This document shows, one piece after another, positions 27,900 through 36,860 of a stretch of 64,000 nt of DNA. This stretch comes from Phytomonospora sp040655735. GTDB lineage: Bacteria > Actinomycetota > Actinomycetes > Mycobacteriales > Micromonosporaceae. The notes beneath the pieces were generated by a model. It made no database searches. It saw nothing but the letters and a program-made list of their open reading frames with translations, and had not been told where the DNA came from. Numbering within the stretch: the stretch's first letter is position 1; each line of letters begins with the position of its first letter. The DNA is taken from positions 124,001 to 188,000 of the forward strand of contig NZ_JBFAKK010000013.1 in the NCBI RefSeq assembly GCF_040655735.1, in the 5' to 3' direction. Position numbers and translations under genes: made by a program.

Positions 27900-28436
27900 A
27901 TGCAGCTGACCAGGAAAGCCCGCCGCGCCGCGGTCGTCGTCCACTCCGCCGCCTCCGCCGCATGGCTCGGCCTGACCGTCGGGCTGCTCGCGCTGGGCGT
28001 GCGCGCCTACACCTCCGGCTCACCCGACATCGTGACCTTCTCCTACCGGGCCATGGACGTCTTCGGCGAGTACGTGCTCATACCCGCCGCGCTCGCCACG
28101 CTCATCAGCGGCGTCGTGCTCTCACTGGGCACGCCGTGGGGGCTGCTGCGGCACAAGTGGGTCGCGGTCAAGTTCGTCCTCACCATGATCACCGTCGGCC
28201 TGGTCGCGTTCTCCATGTCGCCCGGCCTGAGCGAGAAGGCCGCGCTCGCCGCGGCGGGCACGCCCGTCGTCGACGTCAACCTGATCGTCGCGCCGACGGT
28301 CGCGCTGAGCACCTACGTGTTCATGCTGGCCCTGTCGATCCTCAAGCCGTGGGGGATGACCCCGCACGGCCGCCGCGTGAAGGCGGCGAAGGCCGCGAAG
28401 GCCGCCGAGGAGCGGCGTGCGGCGCGGGTGGCGTGA
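27900..28436 (+). CDS. Four-helix membrane protein, DUF2269-like
   Basis: A 178-residue integral membrane protein with four predicted helices, paired short loops and an Ala/Lys-rich cytoplasmic tail (VKAAKAAKAAEERRAARVA). The helix arrangement (HSAASAAWLGL near the start, a LISGVVLSLGTPWGL segment, then WVAVKFVLTM) resembles the DUF2269 family, whose role is unknown. GAGGGT lies 7 nt before ATG 27900, so it may be leaderless. It is convergent with the marR gene, only 6 bp apart. Confidence 0.65.
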   Translation: MQLTRKARRAAVVVHSAASAAWLGLTVGLLALGVRAYTSGSPDIVTFSYRAMDVFGEYVLIPAALATLISGVVLSLGTPWGLLRHKWVAVKFVLTMITVGLVAFSMSPGLSEKAALAAAGTPVVDVNLIVAPTVALSTYVFMLALSILKPWGMTPHGRRVKAAKAAKAAEERRAARVA

Positions 28437-28442
28437 GACGCC

Positions 28443-28913
28443 CTAGGACCACCCCGACCCCCGCACCTCCGCCTGGTGCCCGACCACGCGCTCCAGGAGC
28501 GCCGTCAGCTGCTCGCGCTCCTCACCGCCGAGGGGCGCGAGCAGCTCGTCCTGCGCCCCGGCGAGCAGTTCCCGCAGTTCGGCGAGGAAGCGCTCGCCGA
28601 CCGGCGTGATCGTGACGATGTTGCGGCGGCGGTCCTCGGGGTCGGGCTCGCGGTCGATGAGGTCCTGGCCGGTGAGTTCGGCGACCACTCCGGCGACGTC
28701 GCTGCGGTCGAGGTGGCAGTGGCGTCCGAGGGCGGCCTGGCTCATGGCGCCGTACTCGGCCAGGGCCGAGAGTACCGAGTAGTGGTAGCGGCGGGCGCCG
28801 GCGGTCGCGAGGCGGTCGTTGACGAGCCGCTGGGCGTGCACGGCGGCCTGGTTGATCAGCCAGGACGGCAGGCGGCGCAGCGACGCCGGCGGTGTGTCGT
28901 CGGTGGAGTCCAT
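28443..28913 (-). CDS. MarR-family transcriptional regulator
   Basis: A 156-residue winged-helix protein with helices flanking a MarR core: YSVLSALAEYGAMSQAALGRHC, RSDVAGVVAELTGQDLI and a wing DPEDRRRNIVTITPVGE. It is a likely repressor, perhaps sensing an aromatic or oxidative signal. ATG 28913 lies 6 nt after TAGACT, leaderless by the local rule; GGAG is only 2 nt from the ATG and unlikely to act as a ribosome-binding site. A perfect dyad just upstream is its likely autoregulatory operator. Confidence 0.87.
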   Translation of the reverse strand: MDSTDDTPPASLRRLPSWLINQAAVHAQRLVNDRLATAGARRYHYSVLSALAEYGAMSQAALGRHCHLDRSDVAGVVAELTGQDLIDREPDPEDRRRNIVTITPVGERFLAELRELLAGAQDELLAPLGGEEREQLTALLERVVGHQAEVRGSGWS

Positions 28914-28930
28914 GTCTCCAGTCTATGAAT

Positions 28931-28947
28931 CGTTGGCGTGGCCAACG
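28931..28947 (-). promoter_or_regulatory. Inverted repeat, likely MarR operator
   Basis: CGTTGGC-GTG-GCCAACG is a perfect 7-bp dyad with a 3-bp centre, immediately upstream of the TAGACT -10 of marR. Size and position fit MarR autorepression. Confidence 0.65.
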
Positions 28948-28966
28948 CAAAAGCTCGGGGGATGTG

Positions 28967-29000
28967 GAGCGGGGCGGTCACGGGGACGACCGCCCCGCTC
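28967..29000 (-). terminator. Terminator of the TcB/RHS gene
   Basis: A perfect 13-bp stem (28967-28979 with 28988-29000) with an 8-nt loop overlaps the stop codon of the RHS gene by two bases. Confidence 0.75.
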
Positions 29001-31659
29001 ACCGGTCCGGTGGCCAGGCGGGGGCGACCGGACCGGTGTGGGCGTAGCCGGGGGAGAGGTTCCGGCCGAGCCAGGGGGCGAGCAGGCGGCAGCCCCTGAA
29101 CTCGAAACCGGTCTCCGGATCGGCCACGCGGCCTTCGGGGGAGACGGCGCCGACGGCCAGGTCGACCCGGCCGAGGTGCTCGGCGCCGTCGACCAGGTCG
29201 AGGGCGCGTTCCTCGGCGACCACGACGCCCTCGCGCGTGGTGCGCGACAGCGTCCAGTCTCCGATGTGGACACGTTCGTCGACGGTTCCGTCGGGATGTT
29301 CGACGACCGCGCGGATCCGCGTCCCACCGGAGTCGTGGGCGTAGAAGGCGCGGCGGCCGTCGCCGAAGTCGATCCGGCACAGCCGCCCGGCGTGGTCCCA
29401 GGACAGCAGGGCGCCCGGCAGATGCGGGACCTCGGTCATGTTCCCGCGCTCGTCGTACTCGACCAGCGCCGAGAACACGCCCTCGGCGTCGGCCGGCGTG
29501 CTGTGCGCCACCAGCCGGTTCGACAACGGCTCACCGGTCTCGGGGTCCTCGGCGTGATGGAAGCGCACGATCCTGGGCGGGGCGCCGTCCGGTCCGGTGT
29601 AGACCGTCGACAGTGGATTGCCGACCGCGTCATAGGAGCGGCAGAGGATCCCCGACGGACCCTCCGCGCGCAGCACCCTGCCGAGCGCGTCGTAGCTGTA
29701 GCGTGCCGGCCCGTCGGCGACCAGCGCCCCGATCGGGTCATAGGCCCTCCGGACCGCCGTGCCGTCGCCGTAGGAGATCAGCAGTGCCCGGCCCGCCGGG
29801 TCACGCCTGACGTGCGCGATCACCGGCACCGGCCGGTCGTGTTCCGGCGGCGTCTCGAAGAGCGCGCTCAGCCGCCCCGACTCGTCGAGCCGCCGCGTGA
29901 CCCGGGTCCCGTCGGGGCAGCGCACGTGCCGCGTGTCGCCGTCCTGAATCGTTTCCAGCTCATAGCCGTCGGCCTCCAGCAAGGTCTCGGCGACCCTTTC
30001 GGCAGCGGCCGCATCGAGCCCGGCCAGCGGGCTCCAGTCGGGTGGGGAGCGGTGGTCGCGCGGCAGCCTGCGCGCGACCGAGCGGCGCGTCACGCGCGCC
30101 ATCCCGGCCTGGTCGAACACCAGCAGGCAACCCGCCTCGGCCCGCACGACCAGCTCGGACAGCATCCGGCCCGCGCCGTCGTGAACCCAGGTCTCGCACG
30201 CGGACCCGGTGTGGTCGAAGGTCCGCACGACCATCTCGCCGCCACCGCTCCACGACCGCACCGGCCGGCCGGCGGCGTCGGGGAGGGTGAGACGCTCCCC
30301 GAAGTCCGGCGACACCGCCCGCAGCTCACGGCCCAGCAGGTCGACGACCCGCGTCAGTGCGACCGTCCCGCGCGCGTCGAGCACTTCCAGGACGTTGCCG
30401 CCGACGTCGAGCCGCGTGTGGGTGGTGAACTGGTCGAGGCCGTCGGCGTCGACGACCTCGATCATCTCCCGGCCGAGCGGACCCAGATGGGTCGTGGCCG
30501 GCGTGTCGGCGTGGTGCGCGGCGAGCCACGCCGCCCGCAGTTCGGGCGCCTCGGGCTCGTCGGTCAGCGGGTCGGGGGATCCGCGATCGGCGTACCAGCG
30601 CGAGGACAGCACGGTGTCGCAGGCGTCCCAGTGCTCCCGGCGCCACGCGTGATAGTCCACTTCGGACACAGTGCCGTCGGCGTGCTCGACCCGAGTGACC
30701 CGGCCGAGCGGATCCCGCTCCAGCCGGGTGCCCGGATCACCGGCGACACCGCGTTCCTCGACCCCGCCGGCCCGTGGCGCGTCCGCCGGGATCCAGCAGC
30801 CCTCGTCGTCGCGCAGATAGCCGGCGGCGTCCAGCGCCGTGTCGTCGATCCGCTCGGCGAACACCTCCGCCAGCAGGCCCGGCGTCAGCGCCAGGCGATA
30901 CGCGCTGTGCGCCAGCGCCGCCGAGCCCGAACGCCCCAGCGGCAGCGGCCCGGTGAAGTCGTCGTCCCAGTAGAGGACGCGGTCGTGTCCGGTCAGCCGG
31001 TGCCGCAGCCGATCCGGCCGCGCGACCCCCTCGTAGGGCACGACGGTGCTCGCCGCGACCGCCTCCCGCAGCTCCGCGACGGTGAACCGGCGCCCCGGGA
31101 CCGCGCGCAGCCCGGTCACCTCGAAGCGCAGCGTCTCGGCGATCGCGCCGGGCGGGCGCTCGCTGTCGGTGGTCCGCCGCCGGGTGAGCAGGACGTGCGC
31201 GACCTCCTGGCCGGGCTGCTTGGGAATGAGCCGGGGATAGCCGATCCGCACCGACTCAAGGACCGTCCCGCAGGCGCCGACCGACAGCACGAGGTCGTGC
31301 ACGACTCTCGGGTCGGGGTCGGCGAGAGCTCGCTCGACGTGCGTGGTGACCGTCTCCAGTGGATGGACGAGCAGCGCGCCGGCCCGCCCGCGGCGGACGC
31401 CGTAGCGGTGCTCGGTGATCAGGTAGGGGAAGGCGGCCCGCTCGGAGCCGTCGTCGCCGTAGACCTCGGTGCGCAGGAGGCGGCCGTCGAGCAGTCCGGC
31501 GACGGCGTGACGCTCGTCGGCGGTCAGGTCCTCGGGGAGGAGCGGTCCGGCGAGGGGCGCGGCGGCGGGGTGGTAGCCGGTGCGGTCGGGATCCAGCCCG
31601 TCGTGCAGCCATGTCGCGGTACGGGCGGACACGCGGCGTGTGACCTCTGCCCCGCGCAT
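28999..31659 (-). CDS. Orphan Tc-toxin TcB/RHS-repeat protein fragment
   Basis: An 886-residue protein. Residues ~150-290 carry the TcB segment that ends in VLYWDDDFTGPLPLGR, then TPGLLAEVFAERIDD and ALDAAGYLRDDEG. From ~300 on there are degenerate RHS/YD repeats (YDPIGALVADGPARYSYDALG; YDAVGNPLSTVY). The N-terminal SpvB/propeller half of TcB is absent. The end (DPETGFEFRG) lacks the usual RHS cleavage core and any toxin tail. ATG 31659 has a good ribosome-binding site (GGGAGG), and no signal peptide is seen. No tcA gene is nearby. It may be an encapsulating shell, an immunity-like remnant or a decayed toxin part. Confidence 0.65.
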   Translation of the reverse strand: MRGAEVTRRVSARTATWLHDGLDPDRTGYHPAAAPLAGPLLPEDLTADERHAVAGLLDGRLLRTEVYGDDGSERAAFPYLITEHRYGVRRGRAGALLVHPLETVTTHVERALADPDPRVVHDLVLSVGACGTVLESVRIGYPRLIPKQPGQEVAHVLLTRRRTTDSERPPGAIAETLRFEVTGLRAVPGRRFTVAELREAVAASTVVPYEGVARPDRLRHRLTGHDRVLYWDDDFTGPLPLGRSGSAALAHSAYRLALTPGLLAEVFAERIDDTALDAAGYLRDDEGCWIPADAPRAGGVEERGVAGDPGTRLERDPLGRVTRVEHADGTVSEVDYHAWRREHWDACDTVLSSRWYADRGSPDPLTDEPEAPELRAAWLAAHHADTPATTHLGPLGREMIEVVDADGLDQFTTHTRLDVGGNVLEVLDARGTVALTRVVDLLGRELRAVSPDFGERLTLPDAAGRPVRSWSGGGEMVVRTFDHTGSACETWVHDGAGRMLSELVVRAEAGCLLVFDQAGMARVTRRSVARRLPRDHRSPPDWSPLAGLDAAAAERVAETLLEADGYELETIQDGDTRHVRCPDGTRVTRRLDESGRLSALFETPPEHDRPVPVIAHVRRDPAGRALLISYGDGTAVRRAYDPIGALVADGPARYSYDALGRVLRAEGPSGILCRSYDAVGNPLSTVYTGPDGAPPRIVRFHHAEDPETGEPLSNRLVAHSTPADAEGVFSALVEYDERGNMTEVPHLPGALLSWDHAGRLCRIDFGDGRRAFYAHDSGGTRIRAVVEHPDGTVDERVHIGDWTLSRTTREGVVVAEERALDLVDGAEHLGRVDLAVGAVSPEGRVADPETGFEFRGCRLLAPWLGRNLSPGYAHTGPVAPAWPPDR

Positions 31660-31781
31660 TGCCGCCTCCCCAAGCGTCTCGATGACCGAGAGACGGACCA
31701 CGGTGATGAGGTTCCGGCACCGCCGTGGCCCGTCCACACCCAGGCAACACCCTCTTGGCGACCGAGGAATCCGGGATAACC

Positions 31782-34595
31782 CTAGGAACTGCGCGTCATC
31801 GCCCCGGCACGTTCGTGGGTGATCAGCTCGACCCTGCCCCGGATGCCGAGCTTGCGGTACACGCTGCTCAGGTTGGCCTCCACGGTCTTGACGCTGACGT
31901 GCGCGGTGGCGGCGACCTCCCGGTTGGTCATCCCGCCGATGACCAGGGCGGCGATCCGGGTCTCGGTCGGCGTGAGCTCCAGTGGCGGGGAGTGCCGCTG
32001 ACCGCAGCGGCTCAGCTCGTCGGCGGTCCGCCGCGACCACAGGACGGCCCCGAGGCGGGTGAAGATCTCCTGCGCCGACAGCAGCGCCTCACGGGCGGCC
32101 TTCTTCTGCTTGCGGGCGCGCAGGACGCAACCCTTGATCAGCAGGCTGCGGGCGTGCTCGAAGGGCAGGGGCACCTTCTCGTGCTCGGCGAGGGTGTCGT
32201 CGATGGCGACCTCCGCCGCCGCCGCGTCGCCCGAGGCCAGGAGCAGCAGCGCGCGCGAGCGTCCCAGGGCCAGGCTCAGCGCCGGGCGGGGCGCGACGGC
32301 GTGGCGCGCGGCCAGCTCGGCGAGCCGCGCGGCGGCCGCGTCGATGTCGCCGGTGCCGATCAGGGCCTCGATCTGGTCGCCGTGGAAGGAGAAGCGCGCC
32401 GGGTCGGCGATGCCCATGCCCGCCACCAGTTCGGCCGCCCGGTCGAGGTGCGAGACCGCCTGTTGTGAGCGGCCCAGCGACAGGTCGACGAAGCCGAGGA
32501 CCTGGAGGTGCAGCACGGCGACGTAGGGGTCGTCGCTGGCGTCGGCGAGGGCGAGGCCGCGGGTGGCGTTCACCCGGGCCGCCGACACGTTGCCCAGGTG
32601 GGCCTCGATCAGCGCGAGCGCGTACAGGCAGAATCCCGCCCACCGACGCTGCCCGGTCTGCTCCAGCAGCTCCAGCGCGGTGACGGCCCGCTCGCGCGCC
32701 GAGCGCCAGTCGCCGAGCCAGCAGTCCAGTTCGGACAGCAGCATGAGCATGTGGCCCTGCTGCTCGTCGCCGCGTTCGGCGGTCCAGTGGTAGCGGGCCT
32801 CAAGGAGCTCGCGGGCCCGGCGGGGATGGAAGTACCGGGCCCAGTCGGCGATCGCGGTCCAGGCCCAGGCGCCGGCCCAGGTTCGCGGGGAGGAGACGGG
32901 GAAGAGCCGCGCGGCCTCGGCGACGTCCTCATGGGACGGTCCGCCGCCGCCCATCATCTTGTACATGGCGGCGATCGCCAGTCCGAGGGCGAGCAGTTCG
33001 GGGTCGACGTCGGGGCCCTGTTCGCGCAGGATCCGCAGGGCCGTGCGGGAACCGGCCGACTGGGCGGCCGCGTCGTGGGTGCTGAACCACGCCAGCCGCA
33101 AGTGCAGGGTGGCCGCCAGAACGGGGTCGTCGCCGGTGACGTCGAGGGCCTCGCGGCAGGTGCGGGCGGCCTCGACGGTGCTGCCCTCGTAGAAGTGGAT
33201 CTCGGCGAGGACCGAGAGGGCCTTCGCCCTGGCGCGGCCCGGGGGCATCTCCGGGACGGTGCGCTCCAGGACCTCGCGGGCGGCGAAGGTGTCGCCGGAG
33301 GTGAACAGGCACCGGGCCTGCCGGGTGAGCCGGTGGAGGCGGGCGGCGGCGTCGCGGGCGGGCGTGTGGAAGGCGGCCAGCTGCCACAGCTGGGCGGCCC
33401 GGGCCGGTGCGCCGCGGCGCAGGGCGCGCTCGGCGGCCTTGTCCAGGGGCCCGGCCAGGCCGGGGTCGAAACCGTCGGCGGCAAGTGCGAGGTGCCAGGC
33501 GCGGGCCTCGTCGTCACCGACCACATCGGATAGTCGACGGTGCGCGTCCTGTACGCGTTCGCTGGAGGCGCCGGCGTAGACGGCGGTGGCGAAGAGGGGA
33601 TGGCTGAAGGCGATCCGCCCGTCGCGGGCCTCGATGAGCCCGGCCTCCTCGGCGGCGGCGAGCGGCGAGATCTGCCCGTCGGGGACCTCCAGCGCGGCCC
33701 GTACGTCCCTTGTGGACGGCTGGGCCAGCGCCGCGACGTAGAGCAGGGCGGTGCGCGTCTCGGCGGGCAGGGCCGCCACGCGCTCGGCGATGAGGTCGGT
33801 GACGCTGCGCGGGGCGGGCAGCCGCGCGGCCGGCGAGGACGGTGCCTCGCGGCGCAGCCGGGCCGCCGTCTCCAGCGCGAACAGGGGGTTGCCGCCGCAG
33901 ATCTGGTGCATGTGGGTGAGCACGGGCCGGGAGAGTTCCAGGCCGGCGCGCACGCGGACGAGGCGGTGCAGTTCGGCCAGTCCCAGCGGTCCGAGCTGGA
34001 GCCGCGTGAGGTCGAAGCGGGTGTCCGACAGGCCGACCGGCGCAGCGTCGAGTGTCGCGGCACGTACCGAGGCCAGCAGGATCAGCGGTTCGGTGCTCAC
34101 CCGGCGCAGCGCGTACTCCAGAGCCCGCAGCGTGGCCGCGTCGAGCCACTGGAGGTCGTCGACGGCGAGGACCGTCGGTCCCCCGCGTGTCAGCGCGCGC
34201 AGGACCGACAGCGTGGCGACCCCGACGGTGCGCGGATCCACCGGCGTCTCCTGTGGAGCCGCGCGGAGCAGGATGACGTCGAGGGCCTCGCGCTGAGGAG
34301 CGGGCAGGCTGCCGCGCACCTCGTCCCAGTCGGGGTCGAGGAGGTCGAAGAGCCCGGCGAAGGACAACTGCCCCTCCGCCGCGCCGGGTCTGGCCGTCAG
34401 AACGCGCAGACCCGCCGCGCGGGCCCGGTCGACGGCGAGGTTCCACAGCGTCGTCTTGCCGATCCCGGCCTCCCCGGACAGGATCAGGCCGGCCGGTCCA
34501 CGGTGCGGGGCGTCGAGGAGTTCGCCGATCGCGGCCTGTTCCACCGAGCGGCCGAGCACGAAAGCCTGCGCCGGAGTCGTCGTCACGATTGCCAC
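31782..34595 (-). CDS. LAL-type LuxR-family regulator
   Basis: A 937-residue regulator. It has an N-terminal AAA/STAND ATPase with P-loop GEAGIGKTTL (~residues 40-49) and Walker B VLAVDDLQWLD, a long TPR-like helical middle, and a C-terminal LuxR HTH (LTPTETRIAALVIGGMTNREVAATAHVSVKTVEANL, shortened here to its LTPTE...VKTVE pattern). LAL regulators often activate polyketide or sugar-uptake clusters; no such cluster adjoins it. GTG 34595 is listed, but GTG 34586 has AAGGGG 8 nt upstream and may be the true start. It is not obviously linked to the TcB/RHS gene downstream, 122 bp away. Confidence 0.88.
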   Translation of the reverse strand: MAIVTTTPAQAFVLGRSVEQAAIGELLDAPHRGPAGLILSGEAGIGKTTLWNLAVDRARAAGLRVLTARPGAAEGQLSFAGLFDLLDPDWDEVRGSLPAPQREALDVILLRAAPQETPVDPRTVGVATLSVLRALTRGGPTVLAVDDLQWLDAATLRALEYALRRVSTEPLILLASVRAATLDAAPVGLSDTRFDLTRLQLGPLGLAELHRLVRVRAGLELSRPVLTHMHQICGGNPLFALETAARLRREAPSSPAARLPAPRSVTDLIAERVAALPAETRTALLYVAALAQPSTRDVRAALEVPDGQISPLAAAEEAGLIEARDGRIAFSHPLFATAVYAGASSERVQDAHRRLSDVVGDDEARAWHLALAADGFDPGLAGPLDKAAERALRRGAPARAAQLWQLAAFHTPARDAAARLHRLTRQARCLFTSGDTFAAREVLERTVPEMPPGRARAKALSVLAEIHFYEGSTVEAARTCREALDVTGDDPVLAATLHLRLAWFSTHDAAAQSAGSRTALRILREQGPDVDPELLALGLAIAAMYKMMGGGGPSHEDVAEAARLFPVSSPRTWAGAWAWTAIADWARYFHPRRARELLEARYHWTAERGDEQQGHMLMLLSELDCWLGDWRSARERAVTALELLEQTGQRRWAGFCLYALALIEAHLGNVSAARVNATRGLALADASDDPYVAVLHLQVLGFVDLSLGRSQQAVSHLDRAAELVAGMGIADPARFSFHGDQIEALIGTGDIDAAAARLAELAARHAVAPRPALSLALGRSRALLLLASGDAAAAEVAIDDTLAEHEKVPLPFEHARSLLIKGCVLRARKQKKAAREALLSAQEIFTRLGAVLWSRRTADELSRCGQRHSPPLELTPTETRIAALVIGGMTNREVAATAHVSVKTVEANLSSVYRKLGIRGRVELITHERAGAMTRSS

Positions 34596-34696
34596 CCCTT
34601 ACGCGAAGACCCACCTCGGCCCATTACATAACGTCGACCCATTGATCACAAGACGCTGAGCCCGGGGATGGTCCGCATGGAGCGGCCAATCCTGTA

Positions 34697-34710
34697 TGTA
34701 AGCGTTTACC
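34697..34710. promoter_or_regulatory. LacI-type operator-like sequence
   Basis: TGTAAGCGTTTACC is close to the 14-bp LacI/GalR-family consensus TGTAAnCGnTTACA and lies in the intergenic region upstream of the LAL gene. No LacI-family gene is in the window, so this is only a sequence match. The rest of 34596-34793 shows no gene. Confidence 0.35.
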
Positions 34711-34793
34711 CCGCTCAGTGGGGGTGCGGCGGGCGGCCCGAAAGCGGCTCGCGCGACACCCGTCCCGCGTCCACAGTAGAGGGCGGGTGGGGT

Positions 34794-35117
34794 TCAGCTC
34801 GCGGAGTCGGCCCGGGCACCGGCGAGGATGGCGTCGAGCAGGCCCGGGTAGCGGGCGTCGAGGTCCTCGCGGCGCAGGGTGAGCATGTACTCGCGTCCCG
34901 ACGGGCGCTGCCAGATCACGCCGCTGTCGCGCAGAACCCGCCAGTGGTGCGTCATCGTCGACTTCGCGGCGATCCCGAGCATCTTCAGCACGCTGGCGCA
35001 GTTGTGCTCGCCTCCGCCGTCCAAAATTCGGACGGCGGCCAGTCGCGTGGGATTGCCCAGCGCCGAGAGCACGCCTTCGACACTGATCTGTGCGCGTTCG
35101 GGATGCCGGAGGGTCAT
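34794..35117 (-). CDS. ArsR-family regulator
   Basis: A 107-residue small winged-helix protein: ALGNPTRLAAVRIL, then helices around KMLGIAAKSTMTHHWRVLRDSGV and the wing QRPSGREYMLTLRR. There is no Cys metal site except a single Cys (HNCASV), so it is unlikely to be a classical metal sensor. ATG 35117 lies 6 nt after TACCGT, which supports it over the ATG at 35138. It is divergent from a DHA2 MFS gene across 146 bp that contain a perfect palindrome. Confidence 0.83.
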   Translation of the reverse strand: MTLRHPERAQISVEGVLSALGNPTRLAAVRILDGGGEHNCASVLKMLGIAAKSTMTHHWRVLRDSGVIWQRPSGREYMLTLRREDLDARYPGLLDAILAGARADSAS

Positions 35118-35220
35118 GGGACCACGGTACCGCGACATTCCGACAATGGCCCGCCACCTGGGCCGTCACCGCCTTCGTGAGCTTCGTTACGGGCTCGGCC
35201 GCTTGCTGCACGGTACGACA

Positions 35221-35238
35221 GTACGTAAGGATACGTAC
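35221..35238 (+). promoter_or_regulatory. Perfect palindrome in the ArsR-MFS intergenic region
   Basis: GTACGTA-AGGA-TACGTAC is a perfect 7-bp dyad about 25 bp before the MFS start codon, where it would cover the promoter or transcript start. The divergent ArsR-type protein is the obvious candidate binder, though the pattern would also suit a TetR protein. Confidence 0.6.
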
Positions 35239-35263
35239 GTTCATTCCCGAGACTGGAGTCACC

Positions 35264-36706
35264 GTGCCGACCACACCGCCCCGCCGTCTGGGCTGGATCC
35301 TCGCGCTGCTCGCCCTGGCGCAGCTGATCTTCGCCCTCGACCTCAACATCGTCTTCGTCGCTCTTCCCGAGATCGGCGCCGATCTCGGCTTCCCCGGCCA
35401 GACGCAGCAGCTCGTCGTCAGCGCCTACGTCGTCTTCGCCGGCGGCTTCCTGCTCTTCGGGGGACGCGCCGCCGACCTGTTCGGCCGCCGCCGCGTCTTC
35501 GTCGTCGCGCTCACCCTCTACGCGGTGTCCTCGCTGGCCGGAGGCCTCGCCGGCGACCCGGTCCTGATCATCGTCGCCCGAGCCGTGCAGGGGATCGGGG
35601 GAGCGCTTCTGCTGCCGTCGACGCTGTCGCTGATCAACACGCTGTTCGAGGAGGGCCCGCGACGCAACCGCGCCCTGGCCGTGTGGGGCGGTGCCGGAGC
35701 CAGCGGCCTGACCCTCGGTGCCCTGCTCGGCGGGCTGCTCACCGAGAACTTCGGCTGGCCCGCGGTCTTCTTCGTCAACGTGCCCCTCGCCGCCGTCGTC
35801 GCCCTCGCCGCGCTGGCGACCATCCCGCGCGATCCGGCCGGGACCGTCCGCCGCCGCTTCGACCTGCCCGGCACCGTCGGCGTGACCGGCGGCGCGACGC
35901 TGCTCGTCTTCGCGCTCGTCGAAGGGCCCGAGCTCGGCTGGGGCCACCCGCTGATCCTCGGCGCCTTCGGCCTGTCGGTGGTGCTGCTGGCCGCCTTCGC
36001 GCTGATCGAGGCCCGCAGCGCCGACCCGGTCATGCCGTTTCGGCTGTTCCGCAACCGCAGCCTCACCGTCGGCATGACCGTCACCTTCATCTTCATGGCG
36101 ACCTTCGGCGTCCTGCCGTACTTCCTGACCGTGCTGATGCAGGGCGTGCACGGCTACACCGCGCTGGAGACCGGCCTGGCCTTCCTGGTGCCGTCCCTGG
36201 CGATCGCCGCCGGAACGCAGCTGGGGGAACGGCTCACGACCCGCATCGGCACCCGCACGACTTTGCTGATCGGCTTCGGGATCGGCGTCGTCGGCACGGT
36301 GATCATGGTGTTCGGCTTCGACGCCGAGGCCGGCTACTGGCAGCTCGTCCCGGGGCTGGTCGTCTCCGGGGCCGGACAGGGCATCGTGTGGACCGCCATG
36401 TGGATCGCGGCGGCCACCGGGACCGCCGGGCACGAACAGGGCGTCGCCAACGGGATCGCGTCGACGACCCTCAACATCGGCAACGCCATCGGCCTCGCCG
36501 TCTTCACCGTCGTGGCCGACCTCGGGCTCGACGGCAAGACCGGCGAGGCGCTGTCGGCCGCGACCGCCGACGGCGAGGCCTTCGTCGTCCTGCTGACCGC
36601 CGCGGGCATGGCCCTCGGTCTTCTCGTGACCCTCGGCCTGCGCCGCCACCGGGCGGCGCCGGCCGAGACGCGGGTCGGAGAGGCCGAGCCGGTTCCGGTG
36701 CACTGA
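35264..36706 (+). CDS. MFS transporter, DHA2 (14-TM) family
   Basis: A 480-residue exporter with about 14 hydrophobic segments and DHA2 landmarks: DLNIVFVALPEI in helix 1, a loop-2 motif GGRAADLFGRRR, and the antiporter motif region GAGASGLTLGALLGG in helix 5. It probably expels drugs or a metabolite using H+. GTG 35264 has TGGAG six bases upstream; longer in-frame starts have no such signal. It is divergent from an ArsR gene that probably controls it. Confidence 0.87.
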   Translation: MPTTPPRRLGWILALLALAQLIFALDLNIVFVALPEIGADLGFPGQTQQLVVSAYVVFAGGFLLFGGRAADLFGRRRVFVVALTLYAVSSLAGGLAGDPVLIIVARAVQGIGGALLLPSTLSLINTLFEEGPRRNRALAVWGGAGASGLTLGALLGGLLTENFGWPAVFFVNVPLAAVVALAALATIPRDPAGTVRRRFDLPGTVGVTGGATLLVFALVEGPELGWGHPLILGAFGLSVVLLAAFALIEARSADPVMPFRLFRNRSLTVGMTVTFIFMATFGVLPYFLTVLMQGVHGYTALETGLAFLVPSLAIAAGTQLGERLTTRIGTRTTLLIGFGIGVVGTVIMVFGFDAEAGYWQLVPGLVVSGAGQGIVWTAMWIAAATGTAGHEQGVANGIASTTLNIGNAIGLAVFTVVADLGLDGKTGEALSAATADGEAFVVLLTAAGMALGLLVTLGLRRHRAAPAETRVGEAEPVPVH

Positions 36707-36708
36707 CA

Positions 36709-36738
36709 GGGTTTCGGGCGGGGTGCGGACTGAAACCC
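36709..36738 (+). terminator. Possible terminator after the MFS gene
   Basis: GGGTTTC (36709-36715) pairs with GAAACCC (36732-36738) across a 16-nt loop. A further CGGGCGGG/CCCGCCCG pairing competes. Activity is uncertain. Confidence 0.4.
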
Positions 36739-36860
36739 GCTTCCCGCCCGGCCGCCGTTAGGCTCGGCCCATGTCGACTTGACCGCGCTGACACCCGGCC
36801 CGAGGCCCTCCTTCGCCCGCGATCCCCGCAACCCGATCGCTCACCGAAGGAGGACTTTCC

